Positions 1 through 8,410 of a DNA stretch of 52,617 nucleotides are shown one piece after another. The stretch's first letter is position 1; each line of letters starts with the position of its first letter. The notes under the pieces were generated by a model. That model saw nothing but the letters and a program-made list of their open reading frames with translations, was not told the DNA's origin and ran no database searches. This stretch comes from Kiritimatiellia bacterium (lineage in GTDB: Bacteria > Verrucomicrobiota > Kiritimatiellia > JAAZAB01), in assembly GCA_028715905.1 (NCBI GenBank), contig JAQUQV010000009.1, forward strand, positions 1-52,617, read 5' to 3'. The translations under genes and the position numbers were made by a program.

Positions 1-887
1 GCCCGGACGAACATGCCCGGCAGAAGCGTTTTGTCGGGGTTGGGAAAGACAATCCGCAGAATGACCGCCCCGCTCGCGGGATCCACGGTAACGTCGCGGA
101 ACTGCAGCGTTCCTTCCAGGGGATACATCAGGCCGTCTTCCATGATGATTTTGACCTTGTTTTGTCCCTCGGTGTCGTGCTTGAGGCGGCCGTCGGCCAG
201 ACTGCGCTGCAAGCGTAAAACGTCGGCGGTGGATTGGAGCAGGTCAACATAAATGGGGTCCAACTGCTGAATGGTGGCCAGCGCAAGGGGCTGATGCGCG
301 GTAACCAGCGCGCCGATGGTTACGGATGACTTTCCAATGCGGCCGGATATGGGCGCGGTAACGCGCGTATAGTCCAGATTGATGCGGGCGGATTCAACCG
401 CCGCCTTGTTGACCGCGATTTCGGCTTCGGCCTGTTTCAAGGCGGCGAAGGCGTCGTCGTAATTCTGCCGGCTGACGGCGTTGATGGCGATCAGCTCCTT
501 GTAACGCTCAACCCTGGCGCGGAGCGCGGTCAAATTGGCCTCGGCCCGCGCCAGCGTTGCTGCGGCGCCGTCGCAAATAGCTTGGTAGACGTCCGGATCA
601 ATCTGGTAGAGCAGGTCGCCCTCCTTGACTTCCGCGCCTTCCTCAAAGAGGCGTTTCTGGATGATTCCGCCGACCTGCGGCCGCACTTCAGCCACCAGAA
701 ATGCGGAGGCGCGTCCGGCCAGTTCCGTGGTAAGCGTCAAACGTTCCGGCCGGATGGTTGCCACGGCCACTTCGGGCGTCGGCATTTGGCCGCCCGTCTG
801 CCTGTTGCCGCAGCCGGCCGGCATCAGCGCGACGATAAGGACGGCCAGCCCGCCGGCGGTTTTTTCAGCGAATTTGCGCGCATTCAT
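1..887 (-). CDS. RND efflux periplasmic adaptor subunit (AcrA/MexA family), partial
   Basis: Periplasmic adaptor (membrane fusion protein) that would link an inner-membrane RND pump to an outer-membrane channel. Only the first 295 codons are visible; the gene runs off the left edge, so its C-terminus is missing. The ATG at 887 follows AAGGAT at good spacing. Residues 1-26 form a lipoprotein-type signal ending MPAGC; Pro at -3 makes the lipobox atypical. The first lipoyl half is near residues 60-95 (VRPQVGGIIQKRLFEEG), an alpha-helical hairpin follows, and the second lipoyl half contains YTRVTAPISGRIG. These are standard HlyD/AcrA features. The start lies 23 bp inside the end of the upstream TetR gene, so the two are co-transcribed; the pump gene is expected beyond the window. 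Confidence 0.9.
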   Translation of the reverse strand, partial: MNARKFAEKTAGGLAVLIVALMPAGCGNRQTGGQMPTPEVAVATIRPERLTLTTELAGRASAFLVAEVRPQVGGIIQKRLFEEGAEVKEGDLLYQIDPDVYQAICDGAAATLARAEANLTALRARVERYKELIAINAVSRQNYDDAFAALKQAEAEIAVNKAAVESARINLDYTRVTAPISGRIGKSSVTIGALVTAHQPLALATIQQLDPIYVDLLQSTADVLRLQRSLADGRLKHDTEGQNKVKIIMEDGLMYPLEGTLQFRDVTVDPASGAVILRIVFPNPDKTLLPGMFVR

Positions 888-1554
888 GTTGATCCTTTTT
901 TTTGATTGATCCCAATTCTCTCCATAAAGTCTGCAGCTGGCGCCGGTAATGGCCTTTTATATTCTTGATATTGCTGAATTTAACCGCGATCATGGTGCCG
1001 GCCATGATCGTCATCAGGGACACCAGCGCGTCGTCAATGTTGACCTGCCGGGGAAGTTCGCCGTTTTCCCGCGCGAGCTCCAGGCATTCCCTGAAAAATT
1101 CATCCATCATAAGGGGGTGAATGTTTTCTATGCCGTCCAAATGCGGGAAAAACAGGCGTTTTTCAATGTTGGAAATGCGGGCAGCCTTCGGTTTTTCATG
1201 CTGGACCACCATGATGGAAATGAGCTCGTAGGTGATATTGATCCCGGCGACGGCGTCCGCCAGTTCTTCAAAAAAGGCGTTCAAGAGCGCGATGTATCGG
1301 CCGCGGAAGGCTCTTTTCCGCGCTTTCCAGATGAACATAACGGCCATCAGGCCGACGTAGTAGGTGATGACGTCTATTTTCTGCGGAAAATAATTAAAAA
1401 ACGTGCCCTCGGAGACCTCGGCGCTCCGGCACACGTCCCGCACGGATATCTTTTCAAAACGGTCTTTCTGCAGCCGCCTGAGAAAGGCCTTCATCAGGGT
1501 GATTTTTGTGCGGGCGTATTTTTTTTCGCGCAACGAATATTCCTTTTTTGCCAT
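865..1554 (-). CDS. TetR/AcrR family transcriptional regulator
   Basis: DNA-binding repressor of 229 residues, a normal length for the family. The N-terminal helix-turn-helix is at about residues 14-62, including KISVRDVCRSAEVSEGTFFN followed by YFPQK, the classic TetR recognition helix. The rest is a helical ligand-binding domain too variable to suggest an inducer. A good ribosome site (AGGGAG) precedes the ATG. The gene leads an operon with the RND adaptor and overlaps its start by 23 bp, the usual layout of a self-controlled repressor of a drug-efflux pump. That regulatory role is inferred from context. Confidence 0.93.
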   Translation of the reverse strand: MAKKEYSLREKKYARTKITLMKAFLRRLQKDRFEKISVRDVCRSAEVSEGTFFNYFPQKIDVITYYVGLMAVMFIWKARKRAFRGRYIALLNAFFEELADAVAGINITYELISIMVVQHEKPKAARISNIEKRLFFPHLDGIENIHPLMMDEFFRECLELARENGELPRQVNIDDALVSLMTIMAGTMIAVKFSNIKNIKGHYRRQLQTLWRELGSIKKKDQHECAQIR

Positions 1555-1586
1555 CTCAAAATCTCCCTTTTATAGTCAACACTTAA

Positions 1587-1615
1587 AATGTAGTATGCTA
1601 TAAAAATAATTTCAA
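1587..1615 (-). promoter_or_regulatory. Candidate promoter of the TetR-efflux operon
   Basis: On the minus strand a TTGAAA box and a TACATT box lie 17 bases apart, with the start codon about 30 bases downstream. The region is AT-rich, and TATAG/CTATA half-sites flank the -10 box, where the repressor itself might bind. Pattern match only. Confidence 0.45.
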
Positions 1616-1636
1616 CATAAAAATATTATTTTTTTA

Positions 1637-1659
1637 CCCCCCCCCCCCTTTTTTTTTTT
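1637..1659. repeat. Homopolymer tract C12 followed by T11
   Basis: Twelve C residues run directly into eleven T residues in the gap between the TetR operon and a remnant lipoprotein gene. Such a tract can change length by slippage, but it can also be a sequencing or assembly weak point. It lies just outside any recognised gene. Confidence 0.9.
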
Positions 1660-1716
1660 CGGGCCGCCATGCGTCACCTTGTTTCTTTTCCGTCGGGGCG
1701 GGGCGGCGGGGGCGGG

Positions 1717-2010
1717 TTATTTCTGGACGATTCTGGCGTTGGCGGATTTTCCGCCGCTGTCCCGGACACTGATGATGTTGGCGCCGGTGTTGGTGGCGTT
1801 CTGGTAAAGCGCAAACGCAGTGTTGGAGGTCGCTATGAAGAGCGTCCCGAGGAGGTCGTTGTTCATTGACCATTTATAGTTGTTGTTCCCGCCATCGGCG
1901 ATGAATTCAATAATGTTTGTCACTTCTGCTTTCAGCGATGCCGATTCGGGATAAATGGTCGCGGAATTCGTGGAATCATTGTCAAGCTCGCAGCCGGCGA
2001 GCATGGAAAC
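1717..2010 (-). pseudogene. Remnant of a small surface lipoprotein (5' end lost)
   Basis: About 95 codons resemble the small PVC-type lipoproteins that carry one Ig-like/beta-sandwich domain. The pattern is a lipobox (SMLAGC), an acidic linker (ELDNDSTNS), then phrases such as NNNYKWSMNN, and GANIISVRDSGG near the end. The reading frame stays open upstream to 2085, but those codons are the reverse strand of a histidine-kinase gene, so they are not the true N-terminus. The usual Lys-rich start of the signal peptide is missing. I infer that a rearrangement near 2005-2015 removed the start. An alternative is a short gene starting at 2025 with a very short signal. Confidence 0.55.
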
Positions 2011-2011
2011 A

Positions 2012-2428
2012 ATGGCGGATGACATCGCGCTTCTGGCATCTGATATTTCCCTTGAAAAGGAAATAGAGCCGGACTTAAAAGTCATGGCGGACGCCGACTT
2101 GATGAATCAGGCGCTCTACAACCTCATCGCCAATGCTGTCAAATATAACCGGAAAGGCGGCTGGATAAGGCTGGTCCTGCGCGCGGAAGGCCCCCGGGTG
2201 AAATTTGTTGTTTCCAATTCCGGCCCTGAAATTCCATTATCTGACCAGGAAAAAATCTTTGACCGATTCTACCGCGTCAGCAAATCAAGGGATAGAACCG
2301 TGGACGGCATTGGCCTCGGATTGAGCCTCGCGCGGGAGATTGTCGCGGCCCATCGCGGCGAACTTGTTCTTGAAAAATCGCTGAACGGCGTAACCTCGTT
2401 TGTCGTGCGGTTGTTCAGGTCAAATTGA
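2012..2428 (+). pseudogene. Sensor histidine kinase, C-terminal ATPase domain only
   Basis: This stretch encodes a HATPase_c domain. It has an N-box-like run (QALYNLIANAVKY), a G1-type region, FDRFYRVSKSRD, and the G2 box DGIGLGLSLAREIVAAHRG, ending shortly after VVRLF. The family normally has membrane, HAMP and HisKA segments upstream, carrying the phospho-accepting histidine. Here homology stops near 2012, where an unrelated lipoprotein remnant begins on the opposite strand. With no dimerisation domain it cannot act as a normal sensor kinase. It is most likely a deletion remnant; an ATG at 2012 or 2003 could still allow translation of the fragment. Confidence 0.7.
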
Positions 2429-2577
2429 AAGAGTCGCCATGCCGAAATATGCGCGGTAGGCGTTGACCGCGGCGAAATAATTTTCAGTTTTGACGTCCTC
2501 ATGCACGGAATGACTGGCGTGCAGGATATGGCCGCCTTTGGCCCGGCGTCCGTAATCCAGGCGCTCAAATGTAAGAG
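2420..2577 (-). pseudogene. C-terminal remnant of a UroD-family gene (118 bp identical to 3955-4072)
   Basis: Minus-strand codons read ERLDYGRRAKGGHILHAS and continue through the last helices of the UroD-like protein encoded at 3938-5122, ending with a different short tail (GMATLSI) and a stop at 2420. Positions 2437-2554 match 3955-4072 base for base. Upstream, the frame meets a stop within about ten codons, so there is no start. It is either the tail of a lost paralogue homogenised by gene conversion or a recent partial duplication. Its end overlaps the histidine-kinase remnant by 9 bp. Confidence 0.8.
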
Positions 2578-2602
2578 CCTGTCAACCGGTTTTGATTTGA
2601 CG

Positions 2603-3799
2603 TCATTTCTCCATTTCCGCAAGTATTTTCATCAGCCCTTCGTGCCAATTCACGGAAATTATTTTTTCCGAAAGCGGAACAGGGGCGTCCTGGAGCGTGA
2701 GCACCGTTCCCGTGGAATAAAACAAATCTTTTACACCATGCTTCAAAGCGGACGCCATGGCCATGTCCGGTGTCTTTGAAAACTTGATCTCGCTGGCGTG
2801 GATATCGCCGCCGATTTCCAACAAAAAATCCATTTCTACTCCAGCCGCGGTGCGATAGAAGAAAATATTGACGCGCCGTTTGACGGTCAAGATGTGTTTG
2901 ACGGTTTCCATCACGACAAAATTTTCAAAGATATTTCCGCGCTCGGCGCTTTTGAGAAACCGATCGGCATTGTCAATTCCAAGCAGGTAGCACAGAAGTC
3001 CCGTGTCAACAAAATACAACTTGGGAGTTTTAACCACGCGCTTGGTTATATTCCGATGCCAGGGTTGAAGAATATACACTATGTATGTGGACTGCAGAAT
3101 CGTCAGCCATTCCTTTGCCGTTGGCTGGGTCACACCGCATTCTTTTGAAATTTCCGAAAGATTCAATAGTCCTCCGGCCCGGGCAGCCAACAGACTGATA
3201 AAGGTCTGAAATTTAGTGAGATCGCCTATTTTTTTGATATTCCTGACGTCGCGTTCAAGATATGTGGCAATATAAGACGCAAACCAGCGGTTCCAATCGA
3301 TACTTTTATTGACGATGAGTTCAGGATAAAATCCGCGGACAATCTGCTCCGCCAAGCCGGCGCTTTGCAGCCATCGTTTTTCCTGCAGTTCATCAACATG
3401 AAATGGGTATAAGTGAAAAACAGCAATCCGTCCGGCAAGCGTTTCAGATACACCCTGCATCATCGGAAATACTTGCGAGCCGGTCAGTATAAATTGTCCG
3501 GGGCGGTCGCGCTGCCGGTCTATTTCCATCTTAACATATGACAGCAATTCCGGTGCATATTGAATTTCATCGATAATAACCGGAGGCCGATTTGTATCCA
3601 AAAAAAGATGCGGGTCTTTTTTTGCCAAAGCGCGCGATATCGGATCATCAAGGTTCGTATAACGACAGGTCTTGAGCAACTCCTTCAGCAAAGTGGATTT
3701 CCCGGATTGCCGGGGACCGGTGACCAAAAGAGCGGGGAAATGTTTCAACGATTTCAGAATCAACGGTTCGATAGCCCGGTGATAGTACTTATGTTTCAT
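2603..3799 (-). CDS. AAA_14/DUF4143 ATP-binding protein (COG1373)
   Basis: Predicted AAA+ ATPase of 398 residues, normal for this widespread family of unknown cellular role, which is often found among mobile or recently acquired genes. The Walker A motif GPRQSGKST is at residues 28-36, Walker B PVIIDEIQ at 73-80, and a sensor-like FILTGSQ near 105. The C-terminal half is a DUF4143-like domain containing a winged helix (NLSEISKECGVTQPTAKEWL) and a nuclease-like core ending in EMDFLLEIGGDIHASEIKFS. It lies between two copies of the UroD C-terminal sequence and just downstream of a perfect 35-bp palindrome. Complete and apparently intact; function unknown. Confidence 0.9.
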   Translation of the reverse strand: MKHKYYHRAIEPLILKSLKHFPALLVTGPRQSGKSTLLKELLKTCRYTNLDDPISRALAKKDPHLFLDTNRPPVIIDEIQYAPELLSYVKMEIDRQRDRPGQFILTGSQVFPMMQGVSETLAGRIAVFHLYPFHVDELQEKRWLQSAGLAEQIVRGFYPELIVNKSIDWNRWFASYIATYLERDVRNIKKIGDLTKFQTFISLLAARAGGLLNLSEISKECGVTQPTAKEWLTILQSTYIVYILQPWHRNITKRVVKTPKLYFVDTGLLCYLLGIDNADRFLKSAERGNIFENFVVMETVKHILTVKRRVNIFFYRTAAGVEMDFLLEIGGDIHASEIKFSKTPDMAMASALKHGVKDLFYSTGTVLTLQDAPVPLSEKIISVNWHEGLMKILAEMEK

Positions 3800-3830
3800 G
3801 GCAAAAGGCTATCACCCCGCCGTTTTTTAT

Positions 3831-3865
3831 CAAGCAAATTCAAAATCTAATTTTGAATTTGCTTG
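3831..3865. repeat. Perfect 16-bp inverted repeat with 3-base loop
   Basis: CAAGCAAATTCAAAAT, then CTA, then its exact reverse complement. It sits 31 bp upstream of the ATPase start and about 70 bp past the UroD-like stop (both on the minus strand). No T-run follows on either strand, so it is not a typical intrinsic terminator. It could be an operator of the ATPase gene or a mobile palindrome. Confidence 0.85.
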
Positions 3866-3937
3866 CCGCCCGCTTTGATTATCCATTGCCATAGCCGGCC
3901 GGTGGCGTCAGATCGGATGGTTAATGGTTGCCAGCAG

Positions 3938-5122
3938 TCAATTTGGCAAAGGTTCCATGCCGAAATATGCGCGGTAGGCGTTGACCGCGGCGAAATAATT
4001 TTCAGTTTTGACGTCCTCATGCACGGAATGACTGGCGTGCAGGATATGGCCGCCTTTGGCCCGGCGTCCGTATGTCAGGCATTCATGCACTTCCGCGTGC
4101 ACTTCTGACGGCGTTCCATGGCAAAGCGTATGGCGTGCGTCAATATTGCCGATGACGCAAATCCGGTCGGCGACGCCTTCTTGTATCAACCGGGGCCAGG
4201 TCATACCGGCGGCCTTGTCCACTTCCTTATAGCCGTCAATGCCGGAGGTGAAGAAAAAATCTTCCTTGATCGGCCAGTGATTGCCGTCGGAAGTGTAAAC
4301 CGCCTTGGCGCCGAGCGAGTGAATCAGGTTTACGTGTTCCTGGATGACGGGCAGGATGAATTCATGATAATGAGCCGGCGAGATGAAAGGGCCCTTGTCG
4401 CAGCTGACATCGCCGCCCATGGCCACCACGGAACAGCCGGCTTTAATGGCGCGCTTTGTGGCGGCAAAAGCGGCCGTCTTTTTCATTTCAATCCAGCGCC
4501 GGAGCAGTTCCGGCTCTTCAATCAGCCACATCAGCATGAACGGCGGATAGGCGGCCACGCCTGTTCCGGCGCCGATTTCCGCCATGTAAACCCAGTCAAG
4601 GCCGTCGCGCCGCGCCAGCTTTTGGACTCCGGCCAAAATCGGGTCAGGTTCCCCGGAATCGTCCGGCGCTTTTCCGTCCCATGTTTCCACGAGGCGTTTT
4701 GTTTCTTCTTCGGATGTTTTCTGGCTGTCGCTCATGGCTTCGGCCGGATTTTCGGGCTCAACCATGAAAGTGCGCTCGTTAAGGTGATATGCGGCTCCTT
4801 CCATTTTCCATTTGTTTTTGCCGGTTTTGACCGGCCGGGCGTGTTCCCGGCCGATAGCGTGGTTTAACCGCACCATATCCAGGCCGAAAAATTTTCTAAC
4901 GGCGTATTCCGCCTTGATCTGGGCCTTCGCCAGCTCTTCACGGGAAATGCCCTCCGCCATGGCGTCCCAGGCCATGGCCATGTCGGTGGCGACGGTGCGG
5001 CCGCATATTTTCCAGTGAATGGGGTGGAATGGTTGAAAGATTTCAAACAAGGGCGTGCGTTCCGTCGTCCGGTGCGCCAGGGCCGCGTGTACCGGATGTA
5101 TTTCACAGGGTGCTTCAGACAT
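3938..5122 (-). CDS. Uroporphyrinogen decarboxylase (URO-D) family protein
   Basis: 394-residue TIM-barrel protein of the URO-D/MtaA/CmuA superfamily. In the superfamily, members act in haem synthesis or in methyl transfer to corrinoid proteins or coenzyme M. The C-terminal core is recognisable: GADPI-like segments are replaced by VVAMGGDVSCDKGPFISP, then AVYTSDGNHWPIKED and ICVIGNIDARHTLCHGTP, then YGRRAKGGHILHASHS. It lacks the haem-enzyme N-terminal signature, so it is more probably one of the many PVC homologues of unknown substrate. GGAGG precedes the ATG. The last 118 bp of coding sequence (3955-4072) also occur at 2437-2554. A distant second member lies at 43836-44966. Confidence 0.87.
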   Translation of the reverse strand: MSEAPCEIHPVHAALAHRTTERTPLFEIFQPFHPIHWKICGRTVATDMAMAWDAMAEGISREELAKAQIKAEYAVRKFFGLDMVRLNHAIGREHARPVKTGKNKWKMEGAAYHLNERTFMVEPENPAEAMSDSQKTSEEETKRLVETWDGKAPDDSGEPDPILAGVQKLARRDGLDWVYMAEIGAGTGVAAYPPFMLMWLIEEPELLRRWIEMKKTAAFAATKRAIKAGCSVVAMGGDVSCDKGPFISPAHYHEFILPVIQEHVNLIHSLGAKAVYTSDGNHWPIKEDFFFTSGIDGYKEVDKAAGMTWPRLIQEGVADRICVIGNIDARHTLCHGTPSEVHAEVHECLTYGRRAKGGHILHASHSVHEDVKTENYFAAVNAYRAYFGMEPLPN

Positions 5123-5457
5123 TTTTTTTATCCTCCGCTTGTTTTAATCTCATTTTCCGCCGCTGAATTGATTTGTTGCCGCAAGTGTCTTTTTGCCAGC
5201 ATAAACAACGGATGTCAAGACCTTATAGCGGTTGAAGGCAACCTCATTCTCGCGGGTGTTTTTGTGATATTGGCGTGGTCTTATGCGCCGCGCGGATCAT
5301 CTCGCGCCACAAAGCGCCCCCGGCGCGATCTCGCCCGCCGGCCTCTTCATGATGAGCCGCAATTTTGCCGCTTTCTGGTTGACAAAGGGAGTATATTTTT
5401 CTGTACTTGCATTCAGCCGCGAATAACGCGACAAACTTTTTGGAAAGGGGCGAATTT
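5123..5457. other. 335-bp intergenic region between divergent genes
   Basis: Separates the UroD-like gene (minus) from the SGNH hydrolase (plus). Apart from the hydrolase promoter candidate at 5379-5407 I see no gene, hairpin or repeat in it. Confidence 0.6.
5379..5407 (+). promoter_or_regulatory. Candidate sigma70-type promoter for the SGNH hydrolase
   Basis: TTGACA at 5379-5384 and TGTACT at 5402-5407 with a 17-base spacer, 50 bp upstream of the hydrolase start. The -35 box is a perfect consensus; the -10 box is fair. Confidence 0.55.
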
Positions 5458-6543
5458 ATGCCATCAGGAACCAAAACAAAGGCGGATAAAAAAAATCCGG
5501 TCATTTGCCGAATGGATGCCCGGGAGCTTTGTGTTGAGGGGCGGGGCTGGAAAGATACCGCCGCGTCTTACGACCGTTTTCCGGCCCGCGCCCGGCCGGC
5601 CGTGCCCGGTCCCGTCTGGGATTTAAGCCGGCATTCGGCCGGGATGGCAGTCCGCTTTATTGCGAACGCATCTGACATTTATTGCCGTTGGGAACTGACT
5701 TCAGGCAAACTTGCCATGCCCCACATGCCCGCGACCGGGGTCAGCGGGGTTGATCTGTACGTGCGTTGGTCAGGCGGTGCCAAACAACGTTGGCGCTGGG
5801 CGGGAAGCGGCCGGCCGGAGATGCAAATAAACGAAGCCGTGATCGCGGCCGGCATTCCGCCCGGCCGGCATGAGTTTTTGCTTTACCTGCCGCTCTACAA
5901 CGGAGTAAAATCGCTTAAAATCGGCGTCCCGCGCCGGGCGAAAATATTTGCCGCCCCGGCCCGTCCGTCTGTCCGGACGCGGTCGATTTTATTCTACGGC
6001 ACCTCCATTACCCAGGGCGGATGCGCTTCCCGGCCGGGTATGGCCTATCCGGCCATAATCGGGCGTTTTCTGGACCGGCCGACGATTAACCTCGGTTTTT
6101 CCGGCAACGGGCGCATGGATCCGCCGGTCGTTGATTTGTTATGCGAACTTGATCCGGCGGTTTATGTTATTGATTGCTGCCCAAATCTTTCTCCGGAATT
6201 AATCGCGGAACGCACCGGGCAGCTCGTGCAAAAAATACGCCGGGCGCGTCCGCGGACTCCCATTATTCTGATTGCAAACATTGAATATCAGGCGGCCGCC
6301 TTTCTGCCGGTTGTGCGCTTTAAGTATACGAAAAAAAATATCGCGTTGGTCGCCGCTTACAAACGCCTTCTGAAAGGCGGCGTAAAGGGACTGCATTATG
6401 TGCCCGGGAAAAATCTTTTCGGCGGGGACGGCGAAGCGACTGTGGACGGCACGCATGCAACCGACCTGGGGTTCCTGAGGATTGCGCGCGTCTTGGCGCC
6501 AGTCATCGGGAAGGCGCTCATGGCAGGCCGGTTCGGCCTTTAA
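5458..6543 (+). CDS. SGNH/GDSL-type hydrolase with N-terminal GxDLY domain
   Basis: 361-residue predicted esterase, probably acting on carbohydrate esters. The N-terminal part is a beta-sandwich with the GVDLY signature (GxDLY domain, about residues 95-105). The C-terminal SGNH_3 domain shows LFYGTSITQGG (nucleophile Ser, block I), NLGFSGNGRMDP (block II Gly and block III Asn), and VDGTHATDLGF (block V Asp and His). The start at 5458 was chosen because GAAAGGGGC precedes it; the frame is open further upstream to 5407 without a ribosome site. I see no clear signal peptide, so the location is uncertain. It stands alone between the UroD-like gene and a MATE transporter. Confidence 0.88.
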   Translation: MPSGTKTKADKKNPVICRMDARELCVEGRGWKDTAASYDRFPARARPAVPGPVWDLSRHSAGMAVRFIANASDIYCRWELTSGKLAMPHMPATGVSGVDLYVRWSGGAKQRWRWAGSGRPEMQINEAVIAAGIPPGRHEFLLYLPLYNGVKSLKIGVPRRAKIFAAPARPSVRTRSILFYGTSITQGGCASRPGMAYPAIIGRFLDRPTINLGFSGNGRMDPPVVDLLCELDPAVYVIDCCPNLSPELIAERTGQLVQKIRRARPRTPIILIANIEYQAAAFLPVVRFKYTKKNIALVAAYKRLLKGGVKGLHYVPGKNLFGGDGEATVDGTHATDLGFLRIARVLAPVIGKALMAGRFGL

Positions 6544-6715
6544 CCGCCGCGTCGCGCTGCGCTCCGGCCGCGAATCACATCGGAGCGGCGTGGCGTCCGT
6601 ATTCTGTTCTTCCGGCGTTACGGGAGGCGCGATCGTGGCTTGCGCCGCGGCGGCGATGAGACTGCAGAGCGTCGTCTAGCGCAAACATAAAAAGCGGATA
6701 TCAAACCATGCTGCC

Positions 6716-8170
6716 ATGAAAATGTTGAAAAAAATAGCAATGCTCTGGACCCGTCCGAACGGGTGCCGGGAGGTGATGCGCATCAGCCTGCCGCTGGTGG
6801 TCAGCATGGGGTCGCATACCGCCATGCTTTTTGCCGACCGGCTCTTTTTAAGCCGTTATTCGGTGGAGGCCATCGCGGCTGCCACGCCCGCGGGTCTGCT
6901 GGCCTTTATGTTCACGTGTTTTTTCATGGGGGTGGTGGGTTTCACCAACACGTTCGTTGCCCAGGCGACCGGTTCCGGCCGGAAGGAACAGGTGGCGCGT
7001 TCAATCTGGCAGGCCGTTTATTTTGCGGCTTTGTCAGGCGTTTTGCTGGCGGGGGTGTCGTTTTTTGGCGATACTTTTTTTCGCTGGGCGGGTCACCCCG
7101 CGGAGGTGCGTCTGCAGGAGAATGTATATTTCCGGATTCTCATGCAGGGCGCGTTTTTCGCGCTGCTGCATGATGCGCTGGCTTGCTTTTATTCCGGCCA
7201 GGGGCTGACCCGTCCCATCATGTTCATCAATCTGGCCGGGGTCTTGATTAATATTCCCCTGGACTATTGCCTGATTTACGGTGCGGCCGGTTTCCCGGAG
7301 ATGGGTATTACGGGCGCCGCCGTTGCCACGGTGCTGAGCCACGTTCTTATGACGGCGCTTTTTATCCTGTTGGTTTTCAGCCGGAAAAACGACCGGCTGT
7401 TCGGCATGCGGCGGCAAAGGGCGTTTGATAAAAATCTTTTCGGCAGGCTCGTAAAATACGGGGCGCCGGCCGGCCTCCAGTTTTTTGTGGACATCTTTGC
7501 CTTTACTTTTTTCCTGATGGTGGTGGGGCGCATCGGGCGCGACGAACTGGCGGCGACCAACATTGCCTTTGCGATCAATTCTCTGGCCTTCATGCCGATG
7601 ATCGGTTTTTCCATCGCCGCCAGTTCGCTCGTCGGCCAGGCGCTCGGCCGCGGCCGGCCAGCGGAAGCCATAACCGCGACCAACAGCTCGCTTTTGCTGA
7701 CCATGATTTACATGTGGCTGGTGGCCTTATTGTTCGTTTTGTTTCCGGAACCGCTTTGCGGAATATTCCGCTCGCCCTCCGGGGACCCGGCGGCCGATGC
7801 GGCCGTGCAGTCCATGGCGGTCATTCTCCTGCGTTTTGTGGCGTTTTATTCCCTGGTGGACGGCTTGAATGTCATTTATTCCGGCGCCCTTAAAGGGGCG
7901 GGGGACACGGCTTTCATCGGCTGGACCATCGCCGTGCTTTCGGTCGGCCTGATGATTTTGCCGATAACTCTGGCCGTGATTGTGTTCGGGGCCGGCCTTT
8001 ACACGGTCTGGACTTTTGGCACGCTCTACGTCTGTGTGCTGGCCGTTGCGTTCTGGTGGCGTTTCCGGCAGGGCAAATGGAAAGCGATGAGGGTTATTGA
8101 GCTCCGTCAGCCGGCCGGCGACATTGTCCTGCCGCGGCCGGAAGTGCCCGGCGCCGAAGAGCTGGTCTGA
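6716..8170 (+). CDS. MATE family efflux transporter
   Basis: 484-residue integral membrane protein with about twelve hydrophobic segments in two six-helix halves, the MATE fold. Typical phrases are REVMRISLPLVVSMGSHTAM at the start, GVVGFTNTFVAQATGSGRKE, and GFSIAASSLVGQALGRGRPA opening the second half. The family exports cationic drugs or metabolites in exchange for Na+ or H+. The substrate cannot be read from the sequence. The ATG at 6716 lacks a clear ribosome site; a second ATG follows at 6722. It converges on the FAD oxidoreductase gene across a repeat-rich 381-bp gap. Confidence 0.92.
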   Translation: MKMLKKIAMLWTRPNGCREVMRISLPLVVSMGSHTAMLFADRLFLSRYSVEAIAAATPAGLLAFMFTCFFMGVVGFTNTFVAQATGSGRKEQVARSIWQAVYFAALSGVLLAGVSFFGDTFFRWAGHPAEVRLQENVYFRILMQGAFFALLHDALACFYSGQGLTRPIMFINLAGVLINIPLDYCLIYGAAGFPEMGITGAAVATVLSHVLMTALFILLVFSRKNDRLFGMRRQRAFDKNLFGRLVKYGAPAGLQFFVDIFAFTFFLMVVGRIGRDELAATNIAFAINSLAFMPMIGFSIAASSLVGQALGRGRPAEAITATNSSLLLTMIYMWLVALLFVLFPEPLCGIFRSPSGDPAADAAVQSMAVILLRFVAFYSLVDGLNVIYSGALKGAGDTAFIGWTIAVLSVGLMILPITLAVIVFGAGLYTVWTFGTLYVCVLAVAFWWRFRQGKWKAMRVIELRQPAGDIVLPRPEVPGAEELV

Positions 8171-8288
8171 GGCGGCAGGCCGCCGTCCAAAACTTTTCCG
8201 ACTGGCGTTCCGCCGGTCTTGTTTTGCCCGCATATTGCGCGAAAACCGTGCAACATGGTTAATCCCGGCGAGGTATTGCAAAGAGATG

Positions 8289-8314
8289 TGGGCGCAGTTT
8301 ATAAAGTGTGCCCG
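8289..8314. repeat. Hairpin repeat shared with 52518-52540
   Basis: Nineteen bases (TGGGCGCAGTTTATAAAGT) are identical to 52518-52536. In both places flanking GGGC and GCCC bases allow a short stem around the AT-rich loop. Confidence 0.7.
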
Positions 8315-8410
8315 GGGTTCTTTCATGCACGGGAGAAGTTGCGCGCGGCAGCCGGCCTGATTAAATGCATAGGAATTTCAAACTTGCCGCAAAAGAGCGC
8401 AAAATCGTGG

